Assembly: GCF_022397955.1 (NCBI RefSeq)
Contig: NZ_JAKEUQ010000003.1
Span: 287,643 to 351,642, forward strand
Direction of reading: 5' to 3'
Length of the DNA stretch: 64,000 nt
DNA from: Vibrio sp. Isolate32
GTDB lineage: Bacteria; Pseudomonadota; Gammaproteobacteria; Enterobacterales; Vibrionaceae
Shown: one piece after another, positions 1 through 7,992 of the stretch
Layout of the letters: each line of letters opens with the position of its first letter
How positions within the stretch are numbered: position 1 is the stretch's first letter
The notes under the pieces: generated by a model
What the model was told of the DNA's origin: nothing
Seen by the model: the letters and a program-made list of their open reading frames with translations, nothing else
The model's database searches: none
Made by a program: the position numbers and the translations under genes

Positions 1-71
1 TTACTGATATCTAACAGGCCATTAGGGAGCTCTGTAAACTCCGTATTTTCTATATAGTCGTTGATAACCAT
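1..71 (-). CDS. N-terminal end of an unidentified gene cut by the window edge
   Basis: An ATG at 69-71 on the minus strand opens a frame of 23 codons that is still open at the window edge. The visible peptide begins MVINDYIENTEF. It is too short to assign to a family. The upstream purine run is weak, so the start is only plausible. The 130 bases between it and the next gene show no other reading frame of note. Confidence 0.35.
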   Translation of the reverse strand, partial: MVINDYIENTEFTELPNGLLDIS

Positions 72-201
72 CTGTTTTTAAGCCTTTTTAGAAATACGCG
101 CTAATACATATGGCGCCTAGTTATGATGTGAGGCACGCAACAACAACACCCAAATTGAACATGGTAAACACGTAACCCGATCCAAACTAAAATTGCCAAG
201 C

Positions 202-633
202 CTATGACTCACGGTAAACATCTGGGTGCCAAATCTGCATTAGTATCTCTGGATTTTCAATTGGTTGGAAACCGTATTGTGCGTACAAACCGTGAGCATC
301 TCTTGTTGCTAATACCATACGCCTTAAACCTTGAAGATCCCGGTGAGACACTATGTTTTCTAGTAGCCACTTACTCAAACCTCTTCCTCGGTGATTCTCC
401 AATACGAATACATCAGCAAGGTAAGCAAACGTAGCTTTATCTGTTATCAAGCGAGCGAAGCCTACTTGAGAATCATGATTGTCATAAACACCAAAACAAA
501 AGGAATTTGAAATTGCTTTTTCTAGGATATGCTTTGGTATCCCACACGCCCAGTAACTCTCTGATATAAAACCGTATATCACCTCCAAGTCGAGATACGA
601 TTTATCTGTGCTGATTTTGTATCCCTGCACCAT
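202..633 (-). CDS. GNAT family N-acetyltransferase
   Basis: This 143-residue protein should transfer an acetyl group from acetyl-CoA to an amine; the substrate cannot be read from sequence. The acetyl-CoA motif A is clear at residues 76-92, with HRGRGLSKWLLE as the pyrophosphate-binding loop and helix. A late LYAQYGF (117-122) is the usual GNAT motif B. The start is well supported by an AGGAGG stretch just upstream of the ATG. The gene stands alone; its upstream region holds a CRP-like site and a long hairpin. Confidence 0.85.
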   Translation of the reverse strand: MVQGYKISTDKSYLDLEVIYGFISESYWACGIPKHILEKAISNSFCFGVYDNHDSQVGFARLITDKATFAYLADVFVLENHRGRGLSKWLLENIVSHRDLQGLRRMVLATRDAHGLYAQYGFQPIENPEILMQIWHPDVYRES

Positions 634-664
634 TTTTTCCTCCTTGAGGCAACAGCTCTATTAA

Positions 665-702
665 ACAGAAGAATTCTGTATTCAAATGCAGAATTCTTCT
701 GT
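665..702. repeat. Perfect 14-bp inverted repeat (hairpin)
   Basis: ACAGAAGAATTCTG at 665-678 is followed after a 10-base loop by its exact reverse complement at 689-702. Each arm contains GAATTC. It lies between two leftward genes. It could end transcription of the upstream acetyltransferase gene, but the T-tract after it is poor, so an operator or mRNA structure is equally possible. Confidence 0.6.
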
Positions 703-750
703 CTAGTTTCTACCGTTCACACTTCATATGCAATCTAGCCAAAATATAAC

Positions 751-766
751 AGTGACTTATATCACA
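751..766. promoter_or_regulatory. Candidate CRP binding site
   Basis: AGTGACTTATATCACA keeps the GTGA-N6-TCAC core of the CRP consensus and is nearly symmetrical. It sits about 120 bases upstream of the GNAT gene start, suggesting cAMP-CRP control of that gene. This is motif reading only; no promoter elements were confirmed. Confidence 0.45.
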
Positions 767-850
767 GCTAGAGTTGGCGTTATAGAAAGTACGGAATCTT
801 TCTGTCTAGTATGACCAAACGCCCAACATAAAGAATCTGGTCAAGATAGC

Positions 851-1459
851 TTACTTCAGCTCTTCTGGAATACGGCAGTCTTTATGGTAGTACTCTCGGT
901 CGCGCTCGTTGATTTCTCTCACTACTTTGCAAGGGTTACCAACAGCAACCACATTGGCTGGGATGTCTTTCGTGACTATGCTGCCAGCGCCAATTACCGA
1001 GTTTTCACCTATGGTAACGCCCGGTAACACAACCGTGTGTGCGCCAAGCCATACGTTGTTGCAGATACGTACAGGAACATTGAACTGGGCGGCTTTGAGC
1101 CTGAGTTCTGGGCTGATGGGATGTGTGCCTGTCGCGATGGTTACGTTAGGTGCAATCATTACGTTATCACCAATGAATACGTCAGTGTCGTCAACAAGCG
1201 TTAGGTTGAAGTTTACGTATACATTGTTACCTAAGTGAGTGTGACGCCCCCAGTTAGCATGCAATGGCGGCTCTATGTAACAACCCTCGCCGACTTCTGC
1301 GAACAGTTGCTTCATGATTTGTTGGCGTTTTTTACCTTCACTCGGGCGAGTGTGGTTGAAATCGTACAGCACTTCTAAACATTGCGTTTGCTCTGCGACC
1401 AGAGCAACGTCATTACAGTAATAAACGTCTTGGCTGTGCATTTTTGCCTTTATATCCAT
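851..1459 (-). CDS. Maltose/galactoside O-acetyltransferase family protein (Maa/NodL/LacA type)
   Basis: A left-handed beta-helix acetyltransferase that moves acetyl from acetyl-CoA to a sugar hydroxyl. The N-terminal Mac domain (first ~55 residues) precedes hexapeptide repeats such as IGDNVMIAPNVTI and IGENSVIGAGSIV. The TGTHP motif near residue 111 carries the expected catalytic histidine. I chose the internal ATG (MDIKAKMHSQD) giving 202 residues; a longer frame reaches 1495, but its extra 12 residues do not look like the family. The C-terminus is slightly longer than E. coli Maa. Substrate unknown; monocistronic. Confidence 0.88.
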   Translation of the reverse strand: MDIKAKMHSQDVYYCNDVALVAEQTQCLEVLYDFNHTRPSEGKKRQQIMKQLFAEVGEGCYIEPPLHANWGRHTHLGNNVYVNFNLTLVDDTDVFIGDNVMIAPNVTIATGTHPISPELRLKAAQFNVPVRICNNVWLGAHTVVLPGVTIGENSVIGAGSIVTKDIPANVVAVGNPCKVVREINERDREYYHKDCRIPEELK

Positions 1460-1547
1460 GTTTGAACCTATTTGATAATTACCGAAGAACGGCATAAATA
1501 AAGCGACATATGGATAATTTGAAGCGTTTCATTGGTCTCAAAACAAG

Positions 1548-1928
1548 TTAAGAGTTACGCGGCCTTATGTTCTCGGCAACGCGCCATAACACGCCACTTG
1601 GGTCAGTGATACAAAACTCAAGCATTCCCCAAGGTTGCTCAACAACCTCGGTAACGGTTACTTCAAATTCCGCCATTACATTAGAGTTTTGTACGTGCTG
1701 ATACCAACTTTTTACGTCCTCTACGAGCAAGTGCATCATGTAATTGTGACAGTGCGCAGATTCATAAAAATCTTGTAAAAGGAATGCATAATCACCGTGA
1801 CGAAAATAAGCGATATCATGGAACTCAGACATGAGCTCAACCCCCAGAGCTTGATAAAATCGCTTAGATAGGTCGAAATCTTTTGCGGGCACAAACGATT
1901 TTATTTCAGTGACTTTGAGGTTTCCCAT
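1548..1928 (-). CDS. VOC (glyoxalase/bleomycin-resistance) family protein
   Basis: A 126-residue protein with the paired beta-alpha-beta-beta-beta layout of the vicinal-oxygen-chelate fold: a first half opening with VTEIKSFVPAKDFDLSKRFY and a second half ending in LEFCITDPSGVLWRV. The histidines and glutamate typical of metal sites are only partly present, so enzyme, binding or resistance roles cannot be separated. The start at MGNLKVTEI is preferred over an upstream ATG at 1982 because an AAGGA lies about 10 bases before it and the extra residues are unlike VOC proteins. Confidence 0.8.
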   Translation of the reverse strand: MGNLKVTEIKSFVPAKDFDLSKRFYQALGVELMSEFHDIAYFRHGDYAFLLQDFYESAHCHNYMMHLLVEDVKSWYQHVQNSNVMAEFEVTVTEVVEQPWGMLEFCITDPSGVLWRVAENIRPRNS

Positions 1929-2003
1929 GACAAACAATTCCTTCTGTTTTGAAGCCCAGAAGTATCGCTGAGCTTTGTGCATTATGCTTAAGTTTGTTTT
2001 AGG

Positions 2004-2693
2004 TTACTGGCCGAAGGAGTTAACTTCATCTTCAGTGAGGTAACGCCAGTGGCCTTCTTCAACATCTAAACGGACATTGCCTATTTGTTCTCTATGTAGC
2101 CCAACCACTCGGTTACCAACAGCAGCAAACATTCGCTTAACTTGATGAAACTTACCCTCGGTGATGGTTAAGAGCACTTCTTTTGGGCTAATTACTTCTA
2201 GTTCTGCCGGGCGAGTAAGGTTCTTCTCACCTTGCAGCGGAACCCCTGCTTTGAACTTATCAGCGACATCGTCTTTAACATCGCGTGACAATGTCACGCG
2301 ATACACCTTTTTACACGACTTCGTGGGCAATGTGATGTTGAAAGACCAACGACCATCATCGGTGATTAACACTAATCCTGTGGTATCAGCATCTAAACGC
2401 CCTGCGATGTGCAGTTCAGACGCTTTATCTAACTCTAAATAATTGAAAAGAGATGGATACACTTCGTCGATATTGGAACAGATGGTGCCTGCTGGCTTGT
2501 GCATCAAGATATAACGAAACGCGCGTAGCGTTAATGCGTCACCATTCAGCAAGATGGTGTTACTTTCGTGTACTTGAGTAGATTCATCGAGCACGACTTC
2601 ACTGTTTACACTAACCTCACCATGATGAATGCTTTCAATGGCTTGTGACTTAGTGAGGTCTTTGCTTTTACAAAGGTATTTATCAAGGCGCAT
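2004..2693 (-). CDS. rsuA: 16S rRNA pseudouridine(516) synthase RsuA family
   Basis: Converts a uridine in 16S rRNA (U516 in E. coli) to pseudouridine. The 229-residue protein has an N-terminal S4 RNA-binding domain (MRLDKYLCKS to about residue 55) and the RsuA/RluB/E/F catalytic core. The motif GRLDADTTGLVLITDDG near 98-114 contains the catalytic aspartate (D101). The C-terminal GKFHQVKRMFAAVG motif is also diagnostic. The start is fixed by a TAATG overlap with the stop of the upstream zinc-ribbon gene; a longer frame starting at 2711 is unlikely. RsuA is favoured over RluE/RluF by length and S4 domain, but the family is closely related. Confidence 0.88.
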   Translation of the reverse strand: MRLDKYLCKSKDLTKSQAIESIHHGEVSVNSEVVLDESTQVHESNTILLNGDALTLRAFRYILMHKPAGTICSNIDEVYPSLFNYLELDKASELHIAGRLDADTTGLVLITDDGRWSFNITLPTKSCKKVYRVTLSRDVKDDVADKFKAGVPLQGEKNLTRPAELEVISPKEVLLTITEGKFHQVKRMFAAVGNRVVGLHREQIGNVRLDVEEGHWRYLTEDEVNSFGQ

Positions 2694-2854
2694 TAATCGT
2701 CGGCACCACATTTAGCACAAGGCTTGTAAGTGCGCTCTCCTTGTTCAATCACCACATAGTCGCGCACACAGTTTTCACATAACGCCAGTTTTGGATAAGC
2801 GTCTTTCTGTTTCTTTGCGTTAATGTCGCCTTCAGTGGTGTAGATCGTTCTCAT
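2693..2854 (-). CDS. Small zinc-ribbon protein coupled to rsuA
   Basis: A 53-residue ORF that begins MRTIYTTEGDINAKKQKDAY and contains two cysteine pairs, CENC (about 26-29) and CAKC (about 47-50), spaced as in a zinc ribbon. Its TAA stop overlaps the ATG of rsuA (TAATG on the minus strand), which argues that it is translated and coupled to rsuA. No family name is recognised. It may bind RNA or act in ribosome metabolism, given its partner, but that is inference. Confidence 0.7.
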   Translation of the reverse strand: MRTIYTTEGDINAKKQKDAYPKLALCENCVRDYVVIEQGERTYKPCAKCGADD

Positions 2855-3036
2855 TTGGAGCCTTTGTATTAATCACTTATGAAGCCAAATTGTATCACTG
2901 TTTATGGTGGTGCGTCGGTTCACTTTGCCAATGGTTGTTTGCGCCTCGCGCTATTTCTAAGCTCTGGACAACAAAATCAACGTGCCACGCGTATCAGTGG
3001 TAACATTAAAAGTGTCAGCCAACGAAGAAGCCAAGA

Positions 3037-3438
3037 ATGAAAGATTGTAATCAATGCGGAAAATGCTGCATCAAATATGGAGATGGCGACCTCGCCGCCA
3101 CTCAAAAAGAGATTGATTTGTGGGAACTGTTCAACCCGGACATCTTTGAATATGTTCGCGGTGGTGAGATTTGGTTCGATCCTCAATCCGGTGAACGTTT
3201 AGCTCGTTGCCCGTTTCTCGAACTTGTCCCGAACAAAAACACGAACGCTCAAGCCAAATACACCTGCAGTATTTACTTAGACCGCCCAGAGGATTGCCGA
3301 CATTACCCTAGCCTAATCAATGAGATGGTCAGGGATGAGTGTGAGATGATTGAGGTGGTGGATCTGGAAGATACGAAAAAGGCTCAAAGAAAACTCGACC
3401 TTTTAATGAAAGGAAGTCGCCCTTCAAGCTTTTCATAA
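3037..3438 (+). CDS. YkgJ family cysteine-cluster protein
   Basis: A 133-residue protein with an N-terminal CxxCxxCC pattern (C4, C7, C10, C11) and further cysteines in the middle (CPFLE, then CSIYLDRPEDCRHYP). This is the layout of the YkgJ/UPF0153 family, thought to bind zinc or an iron-sulfur cluster; its biochemical role is unknown. It lies alone on the plus strand between leftward genes and meets the Nudix gene tail to tail with only 30 bases between them. Confidence 0.85.
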   Translation: MKDCNQCGKCCIKYGDGDLAATQKEIDLWELFNPDIFEYVRGGEIWFDPQSGERLARCPFLELVPNKNTNAQAKYTCSIYLDRPEDCRHYPSLINEMVRDECEMIEVVDLEDTKKAQRKLDLLMKGSRPSSFS

Positions 3439-3468
3439 TTGTGATCTGTGGGGGAGCTGAACTCGTCG

Positions 3469-3870
3469 TTACGACAAGTACTGATTCTCTTCTAACCAAT
3501 CTAGCGCGACCAGTGCCGCCAATGAACATACTTCTCTGTCATTGCCATCGACAAACTTAAGTTCTTCGATCTCAGCGTCTGGTGATAGTTCGCCCGTGTA
3601 GTCAGCAGCGTAACAAGTTAGTTGCACAGAGACGCCTTCCGCTTTGCCATCAGCTTGGCCAGTAAACGTCTCAACGTATTTGATTGAATCCGCTACTAAA
3701 TCGACTGAAATCTCTTCTTTGATTTCACGAAGCAATGCTTGCTCATCACTTTCAACCGCTTCGCGTTTTCCGCCCGGTAAGTAAAACAGTTCTTTGCCTT
3801 TTGATCTTACCATCAGCAGCTTGCCATCTTGAATAAATATCCAAGCGAGCTTATCAATTACCTTATTCAT
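3469..3870 (-). CDS. Nudix hydrolase
   Basis: Predicted to hydrolyse a nucleoside diphosphate linked to another moiety. The Nudix box is complete: GGKREAVESDEQALL followed by REIKEEI matches G-x5-E-x7-REUxEExGU with the last glycine replaced by S/V. The protein is 133 residues from the chosen start MNKVIDKLAWIF, which is where Nudix domains usually begin; the frame extends to 3948 but those 26 residues are not domain-like. Substrate unknown. Confidence 0.87.
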   Translation of the reverse strand: MNKVIDKLAWIFIQDGKLLMVRSKGKELFYLPGGKREAVESDEQALLREIKEEISVDLVADSIKYVETFTGQADGKAEGVSVQLTCYAADYTGELSPDAEIEELKFVDGNDREVCSLAALVALDWLEENQYLS

Positions 3871-4072
3871 GTTAATAGACCTTGTTATTGTGCTTATTAT
3901 TCTAATTAAAGCGACGATATCGCATGGGCGGTATGTTACCTGCGGCACTCAGGATATTCTATTGAATTACTTAATAAATGATATTGGAAGTCGATGAATG
4001 ACAGCCTTCAACGCGGTTCGTTAAAGGTGAACGCTTACCGCTGGCTGTCATTTGAAATAAGATGTGATGAAA

Positions 4073-4453
4073 CTAATCAACAAGCCACTCAATGGCAGAG
4101 CCGTGATCTTCGAATGATTTGATGTCCCCAGACACAAACCAGCTTCCCACTTTTGATGCCAGTTCTTGCCAACTTTTATCACCACAAATAGCGATCTTGT
4201 CTATCTTGGAGTTGAGCTCTAAACCGAGTTTGAAATCATCCCATGCGGCACGCAATTCCCACCCCGTCAGCGTTGAGATATCGACCATCATCTTTAATGC
4301 TGATGAATCGATCTCTTTTATGGTGGTTTTTAAGATCGGTATCATTGCTTGATAGTCGTCGTGCGTTAATTTGCCTTTCGCTTTGGACACGATGATGGTT
4401 TCGCCTCTAACACGCTCAATTCCAACCGATATTCCATGACGTTCGATACTCAT
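4073..4453 (-). CDS. SpoIIAA-like (STAS-related) protein
   Basis: A 126-residue soluble protein that fits the SpoIIAA-like family (PF11964-type): an N-terminal strand pair, KGKLTHDDYQAMIPILK, a central MMVDISTLTGWELRAAWDD, and a C-terminal strand-helix ending AIEWLV. Relatives bind hydrophobic ligands or act in regulation, but no function is established. Monocistronic, with about 100 bases to either neighbour. Confidence 0.75.
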   Translation of the reverse strand: MSIERHGISVGIERVRGETIIVSKAKGKLTHDDYQAMIPILKTTIKEIDSSALKMMVDISTLTGWELRAAWDDFKLGLELNSKIDKIAICGDKSWQELASKVGSWFVSGDIKSFEDHGSAIEWLVD

Positions 4454-4561
4454 AACCTAGCCCTTCTGTTAGAAATATAGGCTTAGCCTAGAGTATTAAT
4501 TAGACAACAAATGAGAGGTTGCTTTCAAAATGAACGCACAGAAAATTTTAGTTTAACGTTA

Positions 4562-5164
4562 CTAGGTTGAACGTCGCTTAATCGCCACAACAGAGTAAGT
4601 ATGCCAATGCTTCATCTTGCCTAATGACGTAAGCGCTTGTTCGTCTCGCTCGTGAAAACGGGTAACTTCAAACGCATCGAATAAACTCAGCACTTTTGCT
4701 TTTGTGAGAGGCGTTGTGGACGTTCGGTAACCATAAGCCCAACTGTCGTCTACCCCCATGAAATCGCCCGCGAATACACCACCGATTTCAATGCTATCGG
4801 TGATTCGCTGCCACGTCTGATCGAACTGATTCGGATCTGCAAAAAATAGGCTTGAATTGGCAATGACAAGTCCGGCTCTTGGGTAGTCATAATCTTCAAA
4901 TGTGCTTTGAGACACCTCGACCAACGCCTTTTGAGCAAACCTGTCTCGACATATCGATATTGCGTCAGGATTAACGTCGAAGCCATAAACTTGGTGGCCT
5001 TGCTGCTCTAAAAACGCAATGTCACTTCCTGTACCACATCCGCAGTCAATCGCGACATTTAAGCCTGACTCGTTCAGCTTCATAGCGAATTCGGTTCTTT
5101 TTGAATGAGGTTTATCTAAGGCTTTTTGATAATACTGACGCCAAATCTCTGAATGATCATCCAT
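4562..5164 (-). CDS. Class I SAM-dependent methyltransferase
   Basis: A 200-residue Rossmann methyltransferase. Motif I, VAIDCGCGTGSDIAFL (about 38-53), binds SAM; VYGFDVNPDAI (about 58-68) is the acidic loop that holds the ribose. The layout resembles TehB/UbiE-like small-molecule methyltransferases, but the substrate cannot be deduced. Its ATG overlaps the end of the upstream HAD hydrolase gene by 8 bases, so the two form an operon and may act on the same metabolite or be functionally linked. Confidence 0.87.
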   Translation of the reverse strand: MDDHSEIWRQYYQKALDKPHSKRTEFAMKLNESGLNVAIDCGCGTGSDIAFLEQQGHQVYGFDVNPDAISICRDRFAQKALVEVSQSTFEDYDYPRAGLVIANSSLFFADPNQFDQTWQRITDSIEIGGVFAGDFMGVDDSWAYGYRTSTTPLTKAKVLSLFDAFEVTRFHERDEQALTSLGKMKHWHTYSVVAIKRRST

Positions 5165-5681
5165 TGCATAACTCCAGTAGTCCGATTAGGTTTTGAACCT
5201 CAACAATAGGTAAGATTGTATCTGCAATATCGCCTTCTGTGTTGAGCCAAACAGCCTGTAAGCCAGCTTCTAGCGCTGGGTAGATATCTTTTTCTAGGGT
5301 ATCGCCAATCATGGTGATCTCTTGTGGCTTTATCCCGAGTTGCGAGATGATCGCAGGATAGAAGCCCGGTTCGTATTTAGATAAGCCAATACTCGCCTTA
5401 CAGAAGTAACCATCAATGTATTTCGACAGGCCAACTCGCTCAAACGCGCGGATGATGTCAGTTTTGCTTGAGTCGGCCGCATTAGTAGCGATGTAGATGT
5501 TGTGATGCTTGGACATCTCAGCGAGTAAAGCTTGTGCTCCACTCACTCCTTTTACGGTTTCCCAGTCACACATTTTCCCTTGCGCGTCTGGGAAGTCGAT
5601 CATTAAGGTGTTGCCCCAATCAAATAAGACTGTTTTGGTCAGCTTGGTTGCAGCCGTTGATTTTGTACCTTTGTTCATCAT
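5157..5681 (-). CDS. HAD family hydrolase with a DWGNT motif
   Basis: A 174-residue haloacid-dehalogenase-type hydrolase. Motif I is LFDWGNTL (D21 as nucleophile); the usual second aspartate (DxD) is replaced by glycine. Motif II is IYIATNAA, and the metal-binding motif is MIGDTLEKDIYPALEAG. It most resembles phosphoglycolate-phosphatase-like HADs. Loss of the second aspartate, the general acid/base, may alter chemistry. It overlaps the methyltransferase gene downstream. The exact start (M1 or M2) is uncertain. Confidence 0.82.
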   Translation of the reverse strand: MMNKGTKSTAATKLTKTVLFDWGNTLMIDFPDAQGKMCDWETVKGVSGAQALLAEMSKHHNIYIATNAADSSKTDIIRAFERVGLSKYIDGYFCKASIGLSKYEPGFYPAIISQLGIKPQEITMIGDTLEKDIYPALEAGLQAVWLNTEGDIADTILPIVEVQNLIGLLELCNG

Positions 5682-5720
5682 GCCTCCCGCATCGATGATG
5701 TTCCAAATGTTTTACAGTAC

Positions 5721-6221
5721 TTATAAGAATTTCTCGATAAGAATCTCGTCAAAGTACTGCTCACCTATCTTGGCGTGTTTCTTTGCAATCCCGACAGTTT
5801 CAAAGCCTTGTTTGAGGTAAGCCGCCAATGCTCGTTCATTGTCCGCTCTAACATAAGCAAAAAGCTTTTCATAGCCTTTGACTTTTGCGACTTCGAATGT
5901 ATGTTCAAATAACTGTTTTGCAACGCCTTGCCCACGGCTGTTTGCGTCAACATAAGTCCCAATAATACCCAAGTGGTCAAAGGCTTTCGTATATGAGGCA
6001 AACGGCTCTACGTTTTGAAAACCAAGCAGGTCACCAGTCGTTTCATTGACAGCAACACTGAATACACCTCGCTCTGGAAACGAGTCAATAAATGCCTTTT
6101 CTTCTTCGACCGTAAACGTCTTATCCAAGATAGTGTAACGCGCTTCAGTGATAATTGGATTCAATACCTCAATTATGCCTTGAGCATCGCTTACTACGAC
6201 TTGTCTGACTGTTAAGTTCAT
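5721..6221 (-). CDS. GNAT family N-acetyltransferase
   Basis: A 166-residue acetyltransferase resembling phosphinothricin/RimJ-like GNATs. Motif A is SRGQGVAKQLFEHTFE (about 97-112). The following strand-helix (LFAYVRADNERALAAYLKQGFE) contains the N-x-x-A-x-x-x-Y signature. Substrate unknown. It lies 39 bases before the HAD gene on the same strand and could be co-transcribed with it. The upstream start region has a GGTAGAGAAAG-like purine run before the ATG. Confidence 0.86.
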   Translation of the reverse strand: MNLTVRQVVVSDAQGIIEVLNPIITEARYTILDKTFTVEEEKAFIDSFPERGVFSVAVNETTGDLLGFQNVEPFASYTKAFDHLGIIGTYVDANSRGQGVAKQLFEHTFEVAKVKGYEKLFAYVRADNERALAAYLKQGFETVGIAKKHAKIGEQYFDEILIEKFL

Positions 6222-6260
6222 ACTTTCTCTACCTTTTTTTTGTTTGGGCAGATTCTAGCT

Positions 6261-7205
6261 CTATATGCCAACTTTTTGATAGGCCAGAATGTTATCAAAA
6301 GCGATATCAAAGTAGAGTTCGTAACTATTTTGTTCAACGTAGCCCAAATGCGGCGTTGCAGTCACGTTTGGTAGAGATAACAGAGGTTCGTTATTCGGCG
6401 TCGCAGGTTCAATATCAAACACATCAATTGCTGCTCGTTTGCTTGGTACCTTGGTGAGTTCATTAAATAACGCATTAGGCTCGACTAACTCCGCACGGCT
6501 GATATTCACGAATAGCGAGTCAGGTTTCATTAAGCCAAGATCATCTGCAGTAACACAGCCTTTAGTGACACTGTTTAAACGGAGGTGTAATGAGAGTACG
6601 TCAACACGCTCGAAAAATTCCTGTTTAGTTGCTGCCACCTCGAATCCATCGGCTTGTGCTTGGTCTCGCGAGTTCTGGCTACCCCACACCATAACTTCCA
6701 TTCCGAACGCTTTGGCGTATTGCGCGATGAAGCGCCCGATTTTTCCATAACCCCAAATACCAAGCTTTAGCCCCCTTAGCGTTCTGCCTAAACCGAGTAC
6801 GCCTGAACTTTGCCATTGGTTACGTTTAAGGTTTGAAGCGTAAGTAGGAATGTGACGAGATGCCGCCATAATCAATCCCCAACAGAGCTCAGAGGGCGCG
6901 ACAGGTGAACCTCGTCCTTCTAACACTTTTACACCGAAACGCTCACACAGTTGTGGATCGATGTGATTACTGACTTTTCCGGTTTGGCTAATCACTCTTA
7001 GGTTTGGCAGTTTAGATAGCAGCGACTCAGTGATTTCGGTACGCTCGCGGATGAGCACAAGCGCCTCAAAGTCGTACAGCTTCAACACTAGTTCATTTTC
7101 TGGATAGGTCTCGGTGAATACGGTTACGTCATGCTCTTCCAACTTTCGGTAACACTCGAGGCTTTTTACTGCATTTTGATAATCATCCAATATCGCAATT
7201 TTCAC
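6261..7205 (-). CDS. D-2-hydroxyacid dehydrogenase (NAD-dependent)
   Basis: A 314-residue member of the D-2-hydroxyacid dehydrogenase family, which reduces 2-keto acids or oxidises D-2-hydroxyacids. The Rossmann motif GIWGYGKIGRFIAQYAKAFG (149-168) binds NAD(P). The catalytic triad is present as R237 in NISRAEL, E266 in DVFDIEPATP and H286 in ATPHLGYV. The N-terminal half (1-95) is the substrate domain. Length fits phosphoglycerate-dehydrogenase-like enzymes without an ACT domain. The physiological acid cannot be read from sequence. Confidence 0.9.
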   Translation of the reverse strand: MKIAILDDYQNAVKSLECYRKLEEHDVTVFTETYPENELVLKLYDFEALVLIRERTEITESLLSKLPNLRVISQTGKVSNHIDPQLCERFGVKVLEGRGSPVAPSELCWGLIMAASRHIPTYASNLKRNQWQSSGVLGLGRTLRGLKLGIWGYGKIGRFIAQYAKAFGMEVMVWGSQNSRDQAQADGFEVAATKQEFFERVDVLSLHLRLNSVTKGCVTADDLGLMKPDSLFVNISRAELVEPNALFNELTKVPSKRAAIDVFDIEPATPNNEPLLSLPNVTATPHLGYVEQNSYELYFDIAFDNILAYQKVGI

Positions 7206-7302
7206 TGCACACTCCTTGTTCTATTGCTTTGCTATTTTTGAGCGTTAAGTGCCAAGGGTTAAGATTCATTCAACTTGTGACACTTTGTATAATTTAAACC
7301 AA

Positions 7303-7767
7303 TTATTGATGGACGACTTTGAAACGCTCAAGCACCAGCATCATGCCTTCGCTTGGTGTGATCTTTAACTCTTCACATTCACGAGAGAAAAAGTTCCAGT
7401 GCGCTTCTCGCCACCATGCCAACGTTTTATCCCCCTCGCCTTCAGCGGCAGCAAACTCAGCCGTCACCTGGTTATATGGGCACAATGAAACCGATGTAAG
7501 TTCAACAATACAGACAGGATCACCGTTCCAATCAGTGACCACCTGTAAATGTCCAACAACGGGCATGGTTTCGCCTTCATGGCTGTACCAGTATTCCATG
7601 CTGCACGAGGCTTGTTTTTCACCTTTCAGTATGAGCTGCGCGCATAGATTAGCGTTGTATTCATCCGCACAGAAATAGTCTGCACTGAATGAGGTGTATT
7701 GTTTGGCAACTTCAGCCGACAGTGTATTGAGATAGCTGTCCAGATAAGCTTTGCTTCTTTCTTCCAT
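7303..7767 (-). CDS. ASCH domain protein
   Basis: A 154-residue protein of the ASCH (ASC-1 homology) superfamily, similar to the DUF437-type bacterial proteins. The core GKNxx-like turn is represented by LILKGEKQASCSM, followed by GHLQVVTDWNGDPVCIVELTSVS and a terminal WREAHWNFFSRECEEL block. ASCH folds bind RNA or nucleotides and some hydrolyse modified nucleosides; no specific role is claimed here. Single gene, 97 bases after the dehydrogenase start. Confidence 0.8.
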   Translation of the reverse strand: MEERSKAYLDSYLNTLSAEVAKQYTSFSADYFCADEYNANLCAQLILKGEKQASCSMEYWYSHEGETMPVVGHLQVVTDWNGDPVCIVELTSVSLCPYNQVTAEFAAAEGEGDKTLAWWREAHWNFFSRECEELKITPSEGMMLVLERFKVVHQ

Positions 7768-7928
7768 AATGTGTCCATTTTCAATATTTATTTCAGCCAG
7801 AAACGCTAGATATTGAGGAACTGACTGTATTGCGAGTAACCTATCAAGGAGTGTAAATGGTGTAAACCAAGTAACGATTAAAGTGTGTGCTAACAGAGTA
7901 GATTTAATGCAGGATTGTTAGATCAAAA

Positions 7929-7969
7929 AAAGAGCTAAAAACACCTTCAGGCAGTGCTTTTAACTCTTT
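7929..7969 (-). terminator. Rho-independent terminator of the glpTQ operon
   Basis: AAAGAGCTAAAAACAC (7929-7944) pairs with GTGCTTTTAACTCTTT (7954-7969) with two mismatches. Read leftward, the stem is followed by a run of Ts (7923-7930 as As on the plus strand). It lies just past the glpQ stop. Confidence 0.8.
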
Positions 7970-7992
7970 GTAATTTATTGTGGATTAACCAA

